Origin: Puniceicoccaceae bacterium MED-G32
GTDB taxonomy: Bacteria; Verrucomicrobiota; Verrucomicrobiia; Opitutales; Coraliomargaritaceae
Assembly (NCBI GenBank): GCA_002457235.1
Contig: NTJV01000002.1
Span: forward strand, 1-45,215
Reading direction: 5' to 3'
DNA: 45,215 bases
Position 1 is the stretch's first letter; every line of letters begins with the position of its first letter. Below are positions 8,990 through 17,502 of the stretch, one piece after another. A program made the translations under genes and the position numbers. A model generated the notes under the pieces. It did no database searches, was not told the DNA's origin, and saw only the letters and a program-made list of their open reading frames with translations.

Positions 8990-9472
8990 TTATTCGGCAT
9001 CGCCAGCGGCTTCAGTCGCTTCAGCCTTAGCATTAGTGATAATCACCTTGCCACCTGCTGCTTCGATCTTCGCACGAGCAGAAGCAGATACTTTATCAGC
9101 CTCTACCGTAAACGCTTTTTCCACGTTACCATCACCTAGCACCTTAATGCCCTGTTTGTTATCACGCACTAAACCTGCTTCGATCAAAACTGAACGGTTG
9201 ACTAGGTCGCCTTCAATTTTGCTCAATTCGGCAAGATTGACCACCTGATAAGAGGTACGGAAATTATAATTGTTAAAGCCACGACGAGGTAATTTACGAT
9301 ACAAAGGCATTTGACCCCCTTCGAAACCGATACGAATACCGCCACCTGAGCGAGCCTTCTGACCTTTATGGCCTTTACCGGAAGTCTTTCCGTGACCACT
9401 ACCATGTCCACGACCCAAACGCTTTGTTGAATGAGTCGCTCCTTTAATTGTTGGAATATTATCTAAATTCAT
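8990..9472 (-). CDS. rplO: Ribosomal protein L15 (uL15)
   Basis: L15 of the 50S subunit, 160 residues. The Gly-rich, basic N-terminus GRGHGSGHGKTSGKGHKGQKAR is the family signature, followed by the globular domain. The C-terminus ends in a short acidic run, KAEATEAAGDAE, not part of the usual core. The gene starts 11 bases after the rpsE stop, which leaves no room for rpmD (L30), normally found here. The nearest purine-rich element, AGAGG, lies well upstream of the ATG, inside the end of rpsE. Confidence 0.95.
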   Translation of the reverse strand: MNLDNIPTIKGATHSTKRLGRGHGSGHGKTSGKGHKGQKARSGGGIRIGFEGGQMPLYRKLPRRGFNNYNFRTSYQVVNLAELSKIEGDLVNRSVLIEAGLVRDNKQGIKVLGDGNVEKAFTVEADKVSASARAKIEAAGGKVIITNAKAEATEAAGDAE

Positions 9473-9483
9473 AAGACAAAAAT

Positions 9484-10008
9484 TTATACCTCTGAGTTAG
9501 CAGTTTCTCCAAAGCGAAGTGTTTTAATTTCTTCGTTGGAACGTAATTTTTTCAATGCATCCATAGTGGCATTGACCATAGCCAAATGATTATTTGAACC
9601 TAGTGACTTGGATAAGACATTATGAACCCCTACTGCTTCAAGCACAGCACGAACTCCACCACCTGCAATCACTCCCGTACCAGTTGACGCTGGACGTAAT
9701 AATACTTTACCCCCATCGGATTCACCGAGTACATGATGAGGAATCGTATCACCTCTAAGTTGAATATTGATGATATTTTTCTTAGCATCTTCTGTCCCTT
9801 TACGAATACATTCAGGAACTTCTTTTGCTTTACCGTATCCGATGCCAACGCCTCCTTTTTGGTCGCCGACAACTACGAGCGCAGAAAAACTAAAACGACG
9901 TCCACCTTTAACCACTTTAGCACAGCGGTTAATATGTACGACCTTTTCGATCATTTCAGAAGCATCTTCGCTAGCTTCTGAAGAAAATGTTTTTTTGTTA
10001 TTACTCAT
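9484..10008 (-). CDS. rpsE: Ribosomal protein S5 (uS5)
   Basis: S5 contributes to decoding accuracy in the 30S body. The 174-residue protein has an N-terminal extension of about 20 Ser/Glu-rich residues, then the double-stranded RNA-binding domain [19 protein letters not shown] and [19 protein letters not shown], then the C-terminal domain with [29 protein letters not shown]. All core motifs are intact. It lies 6 bases after rplR and 11 bases before rplO. No Shine-Dalgarno motif is visible before the ATG (TTTTAAAATACT). Confidence 0.95.
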   Translation of the reverse strand: MSNNKKTFSSEASEDASEMIEKVVHINRCAKVVKGGRRFSFSALVVVGDQKGGVGIGYGKAKEVPECIRKGTEDAKKNIINIQLRGDTIPHHVLGESDGGKVLLRPASTGTGVIAGGGVRAVLEAVGVHNVLSKSLGSNNHLAMVNATMDALKKLRSNEEIKTLRFGETANSEV

Positions 10009-10014
10009 AGTATT

Positions 10015-10365
10015 TTAAAATTTCAATCCTCCCTCTCTCGCTGCATCAGCAAATGACTTAACACAGCCGTGGTAAAGGCGTCCCGAACGGTCAAAAACAA
10101 CGGTTTCAATTCCAGCTGCCTTTGCTTTTTCTGCAACTGAAAGACCTAAAGTTTTTGCACTTTCTGTATTCGCTTTAAGCTCAGAGGATTTAATCGAAGA
10201 CACATGAATTAAGGTATGACCCTTCTCATCATCAATGCACTGAGCAGTGATATTTTTATTAGAAAAATGTACGGCTAAACGAGGACGCTCAGCTGTGCCA
10301 TTTATTTTTTTACGAATACGCCAGCGACGTTTTTGTAATAGTGAAAGTTTTTTTAATGTTTTCAT
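10015..10365 (-). CDS. rplR: Ribosomal protein L18 (uL18)
   Basis: 5S rRNA-binding protein L18, 116 residues, normal length. The basic N-terminus [30 protein letters not shown] and the C-terminal [23 protein letters not shown] are typical. It is followed after 6 bases by rpsE. The start is supported by an AAAGGAG motif about a dozen bases upstream of the ATG, which overlaps the end of rplF, suggesting translational coupling. Confidence 0.95.
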   Translation of the reverse strand: MKTLKKLSLLQKRRWRIRKKINGTAERPRLAVHFSNKNITAQCIDDEKGHTLIHVSSIKSSELKANTESAKTLGLSVAEKAKAAGIETVVFDRSGRLYHGCVKSFADAAREGGLKF

Positions 10366-10382
10366 ACAAATTAATAACTCCT

Positions 10383-10919
10383 TTATGCAGATTTCTTACC
10401 TTCCTTACGGCGAACATATTTTCCTTCAATGTGAACACCTTTACCTTTGTAGGGCTCAGCTGGATAAAATGCGTAAATGTCTGCAGTGACTTGACCGACC
10501 ATTTGCTTATCCGCACCTTCTACGGTCAATTTAGTGTTTTCTGCAATGGTTACTTTAATGCCTTCAGGGATTTCTAATTCACATGGGTGTGAATAGCCTA
10601 GAGATAAATCGAGGATTTTGCCTTTCAATGCGGCACGGAAACCAACACCTTTAATTTCTAGCTTTTTAGTGTAACCATCTACGACTCCGACAACCATTCC
10701 ATTAATAATAGAACGAGCAGTCCCAAACATGGCACGAGCGTGACGACTGTCTGAAGTGGGTGCTACTTGCACAACATTTTCAACAAGCTCAATTTTCACT
10801 GAGTTATCAAATGATTTTTTCAAAGATCCCTTCGGTCCTTCAACGGATACCGTTTGTCCTTCAATGGACACTTTTGCCTTTTCAGGAATGGGGATAGGTA
10901 ATTTTCCAATACGACTCAT
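10383..10919 (-). CDS. rplF: Ribosomal protein L6 (uL6)
   Basis: L6 of the 50S subunit, near the sarcin-ricin loop. It has 178 residues, the usual length, with the tandem L6 fold: [20 protein letters not shown] at the N-terminus and the second repeat ending in the signature [24 protein letters not shown]. It lies between rpsH and rplR as usual. A GGAG motif about ten bases upstream of the ATG supports this start. Confidence 0.96.
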   Translation of the reverse strand: MSRIGKLPIPIPEKAKVSIEGQTVSVEGPKGSLKKSFDNSVKIELVENVVQVAPTSDSRHARAMFGTARSIINGMVVGVVDGYTKKLEIKGVGFRAALKGKILDLSLGYSHPCELEIPEGIKVTIAENTKLTVEGADKQMVGQVTADIYAFYPAEPYKGKGVHIEGKYVRRKEGKKSA

Positions 10920-10934
10920 AATAAATTTTCTCCG

Positions 10935-11333
10935 TTACCAAACTTTACAAATTAGTTCACCACCGACACCTTGCTCACGAGCATCACGAGCACGCATCAC
11001 ACCTTTAGAAGTCGTTAAAATAGCAACACCAAGTCCACCTAATACACGAGGAATATCCTTTGATCCATAATATAAACGGCGACCTGGAGTACTATGACGT
11101 TCAATCCCAGTAATTGCAGGTGTGTTTTTCACATATTTTAATTTAAGTGAAATCTGCTTAAAGCCTTTGTCGTTTTCTCCTTCAGAATAATCCAAAATAA
11201 AACCTTCTTGTTTTAAGATCTTAGCTATTGATAAACGCATTTTTGAAATTTGCGTAGTGCATACGTCTTTCTTAGCCATACTCGCATTACGAATGATGGT
11301 TAAGAAATCGCCGATTGTGTCATGAACTGCCAT
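10935..11333 (-). CDS. rpsH: Ribosomal protein S8 (uS8)
   Basis: S8 binds the central domain of 16S rRNA. The 132 residues include DTIGDFLTIIRNASMAKKD at the N-terminus and the C-terminal STPGRRLYYGSKDIPRVLGG then GVMRARDAREQGVGGELICKVW, which is the family signature region. In E. coli S8 also represses the spc operon through an rplE leader; no such site was identified here. It follows rpsN by 48 bases. No Shine-Dalgarno motif is seen before the ATG. Confidence 0.96.
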   Translation of the reverse strand: MAVHDTIGDFLTIIRNASMAKKDVCTTQISKMRLSIAKILKQEGFILDYSEGENDKGFKQISLKLKYVKNTPAITGIERHSTPGRRLYYGSKDIPRVLGGLGVAILTTSKGVMRARDAREQGVGGELICKVW

Positions 11334-11381
11334 AGTATTAGTTAATTGTTTACTGCTGGGTTTTCGATTGTTGTGTTAAAA

Positions 11382-11687
11382 TTACCAAGAAGATTTTGTC
11401 ACTCCTGGAAGTTTACCTTTGCTAGCCAGTTCACGAAATGTGATTCTGGAAAGACCAAATTTTCTGATATGGGCGCGAGGACGACCTGTGATTGAGCATC
11501 GGTTCCTTGAACGGATGGGTGAGCTATTCTTAGGCAACTTAGTTAACTTAGCTTGTGCCTTGTAGAATTCCTCATCGGTTGTTTCAGGATTAGCAAGAAT
11601 TGCTTTAAGCTCTGAACGCTTAGTTGCGAATTTTGCAATTAAACGACGACGCTTAAGATCTCTCTGTATTGCTGATTTTTTTGCCAT
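11382..11687 (-). CDS. rpsN: Ribosomal protein S14 (uS14), zinc-independent form
   Basis: S14 of the 30S head. At 101 residues it is the long form that lacks the CxxC...CxxC zinc ribbon of the short (about 61-residue) form; only a single Cys is present. The C-terminal [27 protein letters not shown] is diagnostic. Position between rplE and rpsH is standard. The ATG follows AAAAAACTTTATT with no Shine-Dalgarno sequence. Confidence 0.96.
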   Translation of the reverse strand: MAKKSAIQRDLKRRRLIAKFATKRSELKAILANPETTDEEFYKAQAKLTKLPKNSSPIRSRNRCSITGRPRAHIRKFGLSRITFRELASKGKLPGVTKSSW

Positions 11688-11705
11688 AATAAAGTTTTTT
11701 GATAG

Positions 11706-12311
11706 TTATGCTTCTACGGTTGCTTCCTCTTTTTTCTCTTCTGATTCCTCTGCTTCATCTAGCTCAGAGCTTGATTTTCGGAAAGGCATGCCCAATAAAC
11801 TGAGTAACTCTTTAGCCACTTCGTCCGTCTCGGCACTTGTATTGATAGAAATATCCATACCAATAGTCGCTGTGTTTCCTTCGGCACTCACTTCTGGAAA
11901 GATTGAGTGATCTGAGATTCCTAAAGTATAATTACCCTGTCCGTCTAGTTTAGCCGGCACTCCTCTGAAGTCACGAATGCAAGGTAGCGCAATATGAATC
12001 AAGCGAGCAAGGAAATCGTACATTGCATTGCCTCTTAAAGTGACCTTACAACCAATTGACTGACCTTCTCTGAGTTTAAAATTAGAAATACTCAATTTAG
12101 CTTTGGTAGTTACTGGATGCTGACCTGCGATCTTAGCAATTTCATCACTAACATAAGCTATATGGTTTTTATCCACACTCGCGCCATAGCCAGAATTAAT
12201 GACCACCTTCTTAATTGAGGGCACGCAATGAATATTGTTGAAATTAAATTTTTTCTTTAATTCCGGAATTACAAATTCTGTGTATTGTTTCTTTAATATT
12301 GGAGTTTCCAT
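11706..12311 (-). CDS. rplE: Ribosomal protein L5 (uL5) with acidic C-terminal tail
   Basis: 5S rRNA-binding protein L5 at the central protuberance. The core is complete: VPSIKKVVINSGYG near residue 30, SISNFKLREGQSIGCKVTLRG, and the C-terminal GMDISINTSAETDEVAKELLSLLGMPFRK. The usual length is about 180 residues; here there are 201, the extra 20 or so being an acidic run that ends KKEEATVEA. An AGAAGG motif ahead of the ATG supports this start. The gene follows rplX by 28 bases. Confidence 0.95.
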   Translation of the reverse strand: METPILKKQYTEFVIPELKKKFNFNNIHCVPSIKKVVINSGYGASVDKNHIAYVSDEIAKIAGQHPVTTKAKLSISNFKLREGQSIGCKVTLRGNAMYDFLARLIHIALPCIRDFRGVPAKLDGQGNYTLGISDHSIFPEVSAEGNTATIGMDISINTSAETDEVAKELLSLLGMPFRKSSSELDEAEESEEKKEEATVEA

Positions 12312-12339
12312 AACCTAAATCCTTCTCTATATCTTGCTA

Positions 12340-12591
12340 TTACTTTTTGCTTTTAACTTTTGTATCAAATTTTTCGGCAAGCATAACATTCGAGTAATGA
12401 ATTGATGCTTCTCTTTGGATCGAAGAACCTTCTGGGTTTTCCTGTGTCTTACGCTCGTATTTGGTTATCATATTTACACCTTCTACAAGTACACGATCAT
12501 TTCCCATGATCTCTAATACTTTGCCACGCTTACCCTTGTGAGATCCTGCGATTACTACGACTTCTTGTTCTCTTTTAATTGATTTTGCCAT
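12340..12591 (-). CDS. rplX: Ribosomal protein L24 (uL24)
   Basis: Assembly-initiator protein L24, 83 residues, at the short end of the family's usual range (about 75-105). The KOW motif is [18 protein letters not shown] at about 11-28, followed by [39 protein letters not shown] good GGAGG site about ten bases before the ATG lies within the end of rplN, with a one-base gap between the genes, which points to coupled translation. Confidence 0.94.
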   Translation of the reverse strand: MAKSIKREQEVVVIAGSHKGKRGKVLEIMGNDRVLVEGVNMITKYERKTQENPEGSSIQREASIHYSNVMLAEKFDTKVKSKK

Positions 12592-12592
12592 T

Positions 12593-12955
12593 TTATAAAA
12601 CCTCCGGTGCTAGTGATATGATTTTCATATACTTTGCGCGCAATTCACGTGCAACTGGACCAAAAATACGTGTCCCTTTAGGATTACCGTCTTGATTAAT
12701 AATCACTACAGCGTTGTTGTCGAAACGAAGATAGCTTCCATCACCACGACGGATTGGCGCACGTGTGCGGACCACCACTGCTTTTACCACCTCGCCTTTT
12801 TTCACAGACGCATCGGTTGTTGATTCTTTCACTGCACAAACAACGATATCGCCAACATCAGCCGTCTTTTTGTTTTGTCCAATTCTACGAATCATCTCAG
12901 CTGACTTTGCACCTGTATTATCCGCAATAAATACGCGACTGTTCATTTGTATCAT
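12593..12955 (-). CDS. rplN: Ribosomal protein L14 (uL14)
   Basis: L14 at the subunit interface, 120 residues. It starts [24 protein letters not shown] and has the signature [48 protein letters not shown]. Two fewer residues than the most common form, without effect on conserved regions. ACGGAGAATAAAGCT precedes the ATG and supplies a Shine-Dalgarno site. It lies between rpsQ and rplX as usual. Confidence 0.96.
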   Translation of the reverse strand: MIQMNSRVFIADNTGAKSAEMIRRIGQNKKTADVGDIVVCAVKESTTDASVKKGEVVKAVVVRTRAPIRRGDGSYLRFDNNAVVIINQDGNPKGTRIFGPVARELRAKYMKIISLAPEVL

Positions 12956-12995
12956 AGCTTTATTCTCCGTTTAAATTCTTCTTTTTAGTTTAAAT

Positions 12996-13277
12996 TTACT
13001 CGTCCCCTAATTTTGGTGCGACTTCAATCACTCGAGTCACTCTCCAACGTTTTAGTTTACTCAATGGACGTGTCTCCATAATTTCTACCTTATCTCCAAG
13101 GCCACACTCATTCTTCTCATCGTGGACATGCAACACAGTCTTGCGCTTAATTTCCTTACGGTACAGAGGATGAGGGATCTTATAAAAATAAGTTACCTTG
13201 ATCGTCTTGTCACCTGAACGACTTGTCACAGTTCCAATTAGATTTTTTCTAGAATTACGTTTTAAGACAGTTTCCAT
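12996..13277 (-). CDS. rpsQ: Ribosomal protein S17 (uS17)
   Basis: S17 binds the 5' domain of 16S rRNA. The 93 residues contain the OB fold with RKNLIGTVTSRSGDKTIKVTYFYKIPHPLYRKEIKRK and the signature LGDKVEIMETRPLSKLKRWRV. It follows rpmC by 18 bases and precedes rplN. The ATG is preceded by an A-rich stretch (AATTAAAGAAA) and no good Shine-Dalgarno site. Confidence 0.94.
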   Translation of the reverse strand: METVLKRNSRKNLIGTVTSRSGDKTIKVTYFYKIPHPLYRKEIKRKTVLHVHDEKNECGLGDKVEIMETRPLSKLKRWRVTRVIEVAPKLGDE

Positions 13278-13295
13278 TTTCTTTAATTTTATTAA

Positions 13296-13499
13296 TTAAG
13301 CAGAAGTGCTCGCCAATTTCTTCTCCTTTAAAATAGTTTCCAAACGAGCGATATCTCTTCTTAAATTTTTTAGTTTGTGCGTTTCTTCGACTTGCCCTGT
13401 CTGTTTGCTCATACGCATTTTTACATGCTCATCTCTTGTATCACGAAGTTTCTTTTCCACTTCGATTTCAGACAGTTCATGAATATCTTTTGTTTTCAT
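13296..13499 (-). CDS. rpmC: Ribosomal protein L29 (uL29)
   Basis: L29, at the polypeptide exit site and part of the docking surface for trigger factor and SRP. The 67 residues form the expected two-helix hairpin: MKTKDIHELSEIEVEKKLRD, then MRMSKQTGQVEETHKLKNLRRDIARLETILKEK. It lies in its standard place between rplP and rpsQ. The start ATG follows AAAAATAAAGAT without a clear Shine-Dalgarno site. Confidence 0.93.
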   Translation of the reverse strand: MKTKDIHELSEIEVEKKLRDTRDEHVKMRMSKQTGQVEETHKLKNLRRDIARLETILKEKKLASTSA

Positions 13500-13529
13500 A
13501 TCTTTATTTTTTAAATTCTTAATGTAGGA

Positions 13530-13946
13530 TTAAATCTCATCACGGCTGACAAACCGGCATCTGAATGGCAATTTAGTATCAGCCAAACGTAAAGCTTCTC
13601 TCGCTGCAGTTTCTGAGCAACCTGCCACTTCAAAGAGCATTGTTCCAGGACGAATAACCGCTACCCATTTTTCAACTGAACCTTTACCTTTACCCATTCG
13701 AGTTTCTGCTGGTTTTTTCGTCACTGGCTTATGAGGGAAAACACGAATCCATACCTTACCTTTACGCTTAAGACTACGAGTCATTGCCACACGAGCTGCT
13801 TCAATTTGACGTGATGTCATACGACCACGACTCAATGACTGGATACCAAATTCACCAAAAGCAATGGTATTCCCTTTTTGTGCAGTACCATAAATGCGTC
13901 CTGTATGAACTTTTCTGTATTTTGTTCTAGAGGGTATTTGTGCCAT
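13530..13946 (-). CDS. rplP: Ribosomal protein L16 (uL16)
   Basis: L16 contacts the A-site tRNA elbow and is needed for peptidyl-transferase activity. The 138 residues are normal in length, with [14 protein letters not shown] at the N-terminus, [27 protein letters not shown], and the signature [32 protein letters not shown] run AAGGAAG about seven bases before the ATG is a plausible Shine-Dalgarno site. It lies between rpsC and rpmC. Confidence 0.96.
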   Translation of the reverse strand: MAQIPSRTKYRKVHTGRIYGTAQKGNTIAFGEFGIQSLSRGRMTSRQIEAARVAMTRSLKRKGKVWIRVFPHKPVTKKPAETRMGKGKGSVEKWVAVIRPGTMLFEVAGCSETAAREALRLADTKLPFRCRFVSRDEI

Positions 13947-13990
13947 AATTTACTTCCTTATTCCGTTCTCTAAATGATTAAAAATTTTGA

Positions 13991-14626
13991 TTAAAGTGCG
14001 CTTTCTCCGTCAGGTAAACAGATCCAACATTTCACACCAATGATTCCATACACCGTACTTGCTTCACTGAAGCCGTAGTTAATATTGGCACGTAATGTTT
14101 GCAAAGGCACTTTTCCTGAACGTTGCTGTTCTGTACGAGCGATATCAGCTCCACCTAGACGACCTGAACATTGAATACGAATTCCTTCTGCTCCCAGTGA
14201 AGTGGTTGTCTGTACCGCACGTTTCATCGCACGGCGGAAAGCGATTCTTCGCTCAAGTTGTAAAGCTACGTTTTCTGCGACTAATTGTGCAGAAAGGTCT
14301 GGTCGTTTCACTTCTTGAATATCAAGCATCACATCCTTACCAACTTTTTTATTCAATTCAGTCTTTAACTTATCCAACTCTTGTCCTTTGCGGCCGATCA
14401 CAATACCAGGGCGAGCGGTATAGATCTTCACACGAATGCGACCTGATGCACGCTCAATAAAAATACGAGGCACAGAGGCATAACGCAGTTTCTTCTCTAG
14501 AAACGTTCTGATCAGATAATCTTCCTTAACATACACAGGAAAATCTTGTTTATTGGCATACCAGCGTGAATCCCAGTCCTTTGTGACTGCGAGACGGAAA
14601 CCTATTGGATGTGTTTTTTGACCCAT
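13991..14626 (-). CDS. rpsC: Ribosomal protein S3 (uS3)
   Basis: S3 lines the mRNA entry channel. The 211 residues comprise an N-terminal type-II KH domain with the GRKG loop (IVIGRKGQELDKLK) and a C-terminal domain with IRIQCSGRLGGADIARTEQ and NINYGFSEASTVYGIIGVKCWI, both family signatures. It starts MGQKTHPIGFRLAVTKDWDSRWYA, as in most bacteria, and ends soon after the core with no long tail. It follows rplV by 18 bases. AT-rich sequence (AAATATT) and no Shine-Dalgarno motif precede the ATG. Confidence 0.96.
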   Translation of the reverse strand: MGQKTHPIGFRLAVTKDWDSRWYANKQDFPVYVKEDYLIRTFLEKKLRYASVPRIFIERASGRIRVKIYTARPGIVIGRKGQELDKLKTELNKKVGKDVMLDIQEVKRPDLSAQLVAENVALQLERRIAFRRAMKRAVQTTTSLGAEGIRIQCSGRLGGADIARTEQQRSGKVPLQTLRANINYGFSEASTVYGIIGVKCWICLPDGESAL

Positions 14627-14644
14627 AATATTTATTTTCTAAAA

Positions 14645-14980
14645 TTAATTTTCGTCAGTTAAGACAATACGAATGTGACTAGTTCTTTTCTTATAAGGAT
14701 GAGCAGAACCTCTTGCGGCAGGACGAAAACGTTTAAATGCAGGACCTTCTTCAATGATCGTTGATTTGATAGTCAATGTATCTGACGATAAATTGTTATT
14801 GTTCTCTGCGTTAGCAATCGCTGACTTCAATGTCTTACCAATAAGGCGTGCGGATTTACGAGGGATTAGGCTTAACATTTCCAATGCCTCTCCTGCATTA
14901 CGTCCTTGAATCGCACGAGCAACCTTCCTCACCTTTAAGGGCGACATTCTTGTGTATTTTGTGTAAGCTTTAACTTCCAT
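14645..14980 (-). CDS. rplV: Ribosomal protein L22 (uL22)
   Basis: L22 lines the peptide exit tunnel. The 111 residues include YTRMSPLKVRKVARAIQGRN at the N-terminus, the ENNNNLSSDTLTIKSTIIEEGPAFKRFRPAARGSAHPY region with the beta-hairpin that reaches the tunnel, and a short C-terminus. In most bacteria rpsS is directly upstream; here a gene for an exported protein (14993-15382) intervenes, leaving only 12 bases to this start. Confidence 0.95.
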   Translation of the reverse strand: MEVKAYTKYTRMSPLKVRKVARAIQGRNAGEALEMLSLIPRKSARLIGKTLKSAIANAENNNNLSSDTLTIKSTIIEEGPAFKRFRPAARGSAHPYKKRTSHIRIVLTDEN

Positions 14981-14992
14981 AGTGATAATAAA

Positions 14993-15382
14993 TTAACTGT
15001 TTCTAAAAGTATTTAATTGAACATAATCTCCAGCTTCGATCACTCGATTGTCATTCAGTTCCAAAATCAGTGCCGCTGATTGATACTGCTCTGTTGCCAC
15101 AAAGATGACCGAGCCTATTTTTTCTGATCCACGAAAGACGGAAGCAGTCATTCCAATATCTAAGCCTGCGTCTAAACCATTATCTAAATAAACTACGGCA
15201 ATATTTGCTGAATCACTGACTTTGGTAACCTGTGCTAAATTTGGAGCATACAATCCAGATCCATCAGTCACAAAACTAGGAACGGAAGCCGATACTGCAC
15301 TCACTGAAAGCAAAAACATCACACATAAACTCCCAATGAGTGAGTGTGTGAGGGTCATAAGACTGTTACGTTTAGCTTTCAT
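14993..15382 (-). CDS. Small exported protein of unknown function inside the S10 operon
   Basis: I do not recognise a named family. The 129-residue protein has a Sec signal peptide: basic MKAKR, a hydrophobic stretch at about residues 13-30, and a probable cut after VSA near 32. The mature part (about 95 residues) has the pattern VVYLDNGLDAGLDIGMTASV, then IGSVIFV, then VIEAGDYVQL. This resembles the small beta-barrel seen in the C-terminal region of FlgT-like and other envelope proteins (a 'dGl..Gm...V.r....iG.v.v......a......... i..GD.V' pattern); that likeness is inference. It lies 21 bases after rpsS and 12 before rplV, on the same strand, so it must be co-transcribed with ribosomal proteins. 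No Shine-Dalgarno motif precedes the ATG. Confidence 0.85.
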   Translation of the reverse strand: MKAKRNSLMTLTHSLIGSLCVMFLLSVSAVSASVPSFVTDGSGLYAPNLAQVTKVSDSANIAVVYLDNGLDAGLDIGMTASVFRGSEKIGSVIFVATEQYQSAALILELNDNRVIEAGDYVQLNTFRNS

Positions 15383-15403
15383 TATTATTGTTTTCTAAAT
15401 CAA

Positions 15404-15673
15404 TTACTTCGCTTTACCTGCTGGGTGTCCTTTAAAAGTACGTGTTGGCGAAAATTCACCTAACTTATGACCCACCATATTTTCTGTCACATAGACAGGA
15501 AGAAATGATTTGCCATTATGTACGCTGAAATTGAGTCCCACAAAATCTGGAGTGATCGTAGAACGACGAGACCATGTTTGGATTGGCTTGCGATCATTAA
15601 TCGCCTGAGCCGCTTCCACCTTTTTTACAAGGTGAACATCAACAAAAAAACCTTTTTTAATAGATCGTGACAT
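15404..15673 (-). CDS. rpsS: Ribosomal protein S19 (uS19)
   Basis: S19 of the 30S head, 89 residues, normal length. It starts [20 protein letters not shown] and carries [50 protein letters not shown], the family signature. It follows rplB by 8 bases. Downstream the usual rplV is displaced by an inserted gene for an exported protein. The upstream sequence AATAATAAGTATT has no Shine-Dalgarno motif. Confidence 0.96.
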   Translation of the reverse strand: MSRSIKKGFFVDVHLVKKVEAAQAINDRKPIQTWSRRSTITPDFVGLNFSVHNGKSFLPVYVTENMVGHKLGEFSPTRTFKGHPAGKAK

Positions 15674-15681
15674 AATACTTA

Positions 15682-16527
15682 TTATTTGCGCTTCATTGGA
15701 CGTCCATTGCGACGCACAAGAATTTGTGAATTAGTTGGATTAGATTTCTTACGAGTTGGGAAGCCTTTAGATAATTGACCCCAAGGTGATTGAGGGTGAC
15801 CACCACCGGAAGTACGACCTTCACCACCACCCATTGGGTGATCGACAGGATTCATGGCCACACCACGAACACGTGGACGGCGGCCTAACCAGCGATTTCG
15901 CCCAGCTTTACCTAAGCTACGGCCTTCATGTTCATGATTACCCACTTCACCGATCGTTGCGCGGCAACGGGCATTTAAAAAGCGAATTTCACCCGAAGGC
16001 AACTTGATCGTGACACGCTCTCCATCGACCTTGATCAATTGAGCCGCCTCACCTGCAGAACGCACAAGCTGTGCCCCTCTTCCAGGGTGAAGTTCTACCG
16101 CATGTATTTTAGTTGCTGGTGGGATTAATGCTAGTGGGAAACTATAACCCACTGAAAATTCAATTTTTTTACTAGAGCTAATTAAAGTATCGCCTGCTTG
16201 AACACCTCTAGGTGCTAAAATATAACGCTTTTCACCATCCGCATAAGCGAGTAAAGCGATATTTGCGGAGCGATTTGGATCATACTCAATTGCTTGCACT
16301 TTAGCAGGAATATCAATTTTGTCTCTACGGAAATCAATCAAGCGGTAGTGCTTCTTATGGCCTCCACCTCTACGACGAGAAGTAATTCGACCGTAGCAAT
16401 TACGACCTTTCTTTTCATGCTTAGAAACAGTGAGTTGTTTCTCAGGTCTTTTCTTTGCGACATCCGCTTTGTTTCTAATTAGGAAACGTTGTCCGGGAGT
16501 CAGTGGTCTAGATTTTACAAGTGGCAT
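15682..16527 (-). CDS. rplB: Ribosomal protein L2 (uL2)
   Basis: L2 is needed for subunit association and peptidyl transfer. The 281 residues have the RNA-binding domain ([21 protein letters not shown] at about 51-71) and the C-terminal signature [19 protein letters not shown], which includes the conserved His of the peptidyl-transferase region, followed by [29 protein letters not shown] before the ATG is a good Shine-Dalgarno site. It lies between rplW and rpsS. Confidence 0.97.
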   Translation of the reverse strand: MPLVKSRPLTPGQRFLIRNKADVAKKRPEKQLTVSKHEKKGRNCYGRITSRRRGGGHKKHYRLIDFRRDKIDIPAKVQAIEYDPNRSANIALLAYADGEKRYILAPRGVQAGDTLISSSKKIEFSVGYSFPLALIPPATKIHAVELHPGRGAQLVRSAGEAAQLIKVDGERVTIKLPSGEIRFLNARCRATIGEVGNHEHEGRSLGKAGRNRWLGRRPRVRGVAMNPVDHPMGGGEGRTSGGGHPQSPWGQLSKGFPTRKKSNPTNSQILVRRNGRPMKRK

Positions 16528-16546
16528 GGTCTTATTCTCCTAAAAA

Positions 16547-16837
16547 TTATACGATTTCTATAGTGTCTCCGTCCTTTAAGCTAACGATTGCTTTTTTATA
16601 CCCGCTTTTAGTTCCAGTCTTACCTCTACGGCTACGATCTGACTTCAGCTTCGGCTTTACGTTTAAAATATTCACACGAGTCACAGCGACGTTGAATAAC
16701 TTTTCAATAGCACGTGCGACCTCAATACGATTCGCATTTGCTGCTACCTTAAAGGTATACTGATTGATGTTAGCGGAGAGATTTGCCGCTTTTTCAGTCA
16801 CAATGTATGATTTGATGATTGTATCAGGAACTAACAT
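16547..16837 (-). CDS. rplW: Ribosomal protein L23 (uL23)
   Basis: L23, a component of the exit-site docking platform for trigger factor and SRP. The 96 residues contain IIKSYIVTEKAANLSANINQYTFKVAANANRIEVARAIEKLFNV and the loop with VNILNVKPKLKSDRSRRGKTG. Its ATG overlaps the rplD stop by one base (TAATG), and an AAAGGAG motif inside the end of rplD supports coupled translation. Confidence 0.95.
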   Translation of the reverse strand: MLVPDTIIKSYIVTEKAANLSANINQYTFKVAANANRIEVARAIEKLFNVAVTRVNILNVKPKLKSDRSRRGKTGTKSGYKKAIVSLKDGDTIEIV

Positions 16838-17481
16838 TACTCGTCTCCTTTCCCATCAGCCGCACGGGCGATGATTGTTTCAATCGCTTTTGAACTCACG
16901 ATCACGTTTTGAAATTTTACGATGTCTAAAACACTAAGGTCACCTGACTCAGCCAGAGACACACCTTGAATATTACGAGCCGCATAGGCTGTGTTTTCCT
17001 CAAAAGTATCATCTACAACCAAGACTTTACAGCGTTTTGGGTAAACATTCTTTAAGACATTATTGAAAATCTTTGTTTTTGGAGCTTCAACCGCTAAGTC
17101 CTCAATTACAGACAAGCCACCTGCTGATGCACGATCAAAAAGCGCTCTCTGCATCGCTAACTGACGCATCTTGCGATTTGTTTTTTGCGAGTAATCCCTT
17201 GGCTTTGGTCCATGGGCGACACCACCGTGTCTTTGGTGTGGGACTCGACGTGATCCTTGCCGAGCTGTACCGCTTCCTTTTTGGCGGAAGAGTTTCTTTC
17301 CAGAACCTGCGACTTCAGCACGAGTCTTAGTCGATGCATTCCCTTGACGCTTGTTCGCCTGCTGAGCAATGACCACTTGTCTTAAAGTTGCAATTCCGCG
17401 ATCTCCTTCAAACTCTGGGAAATGAGGAAAGTCTTTTTCTGTGCTACTTGAGCCGTCTGCTTTAAATACTTTTAATTTCAT
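16837..17481 (-). CDS. rplD: Ribosomal protein L4 (uL4)
   Basis: L4 lines the exit tunnel and in proteobacteria also represses the S10 operon. The 214 residues include the extended tunnel loop rich in basic residues, RAEVAGSGKKLFRQKGSGTARQGSRRVPHQRHGGVAHGPKPR (about 55-95), and the C-terminal domain with AIETIIARAADG. It is 21 bases after rplC, with AAGGAG ahead of the ATG. Because rpsJ is separated from rplC here, the classical S10-leader attenuation by L4 cannot work in its usual form. Confidence 0.95.
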   Translation of the reverse strand: MKLKVFKADGSSSTEKDFPHFPEFEGDRGIATLRQVVIAQQANKRQGNASTKTRAEVAGSGKKLFRQKGSGTARQGSRRVPHQRHGGVAHGPKPRDYSQKTNRKMRQLAMQRALFDRASAGGLSVIEDLAVEAPKTKIFNNVLKNVYPKRCKVLVVDDTFEENTAYAARNIQGVSLAESGDLSVLDIVKFQNVIVSSKAIETIIARAADGKGDE

Positions 17482-17502
17482 ACGTAATTCTTCGCTCCTT
17501 AA

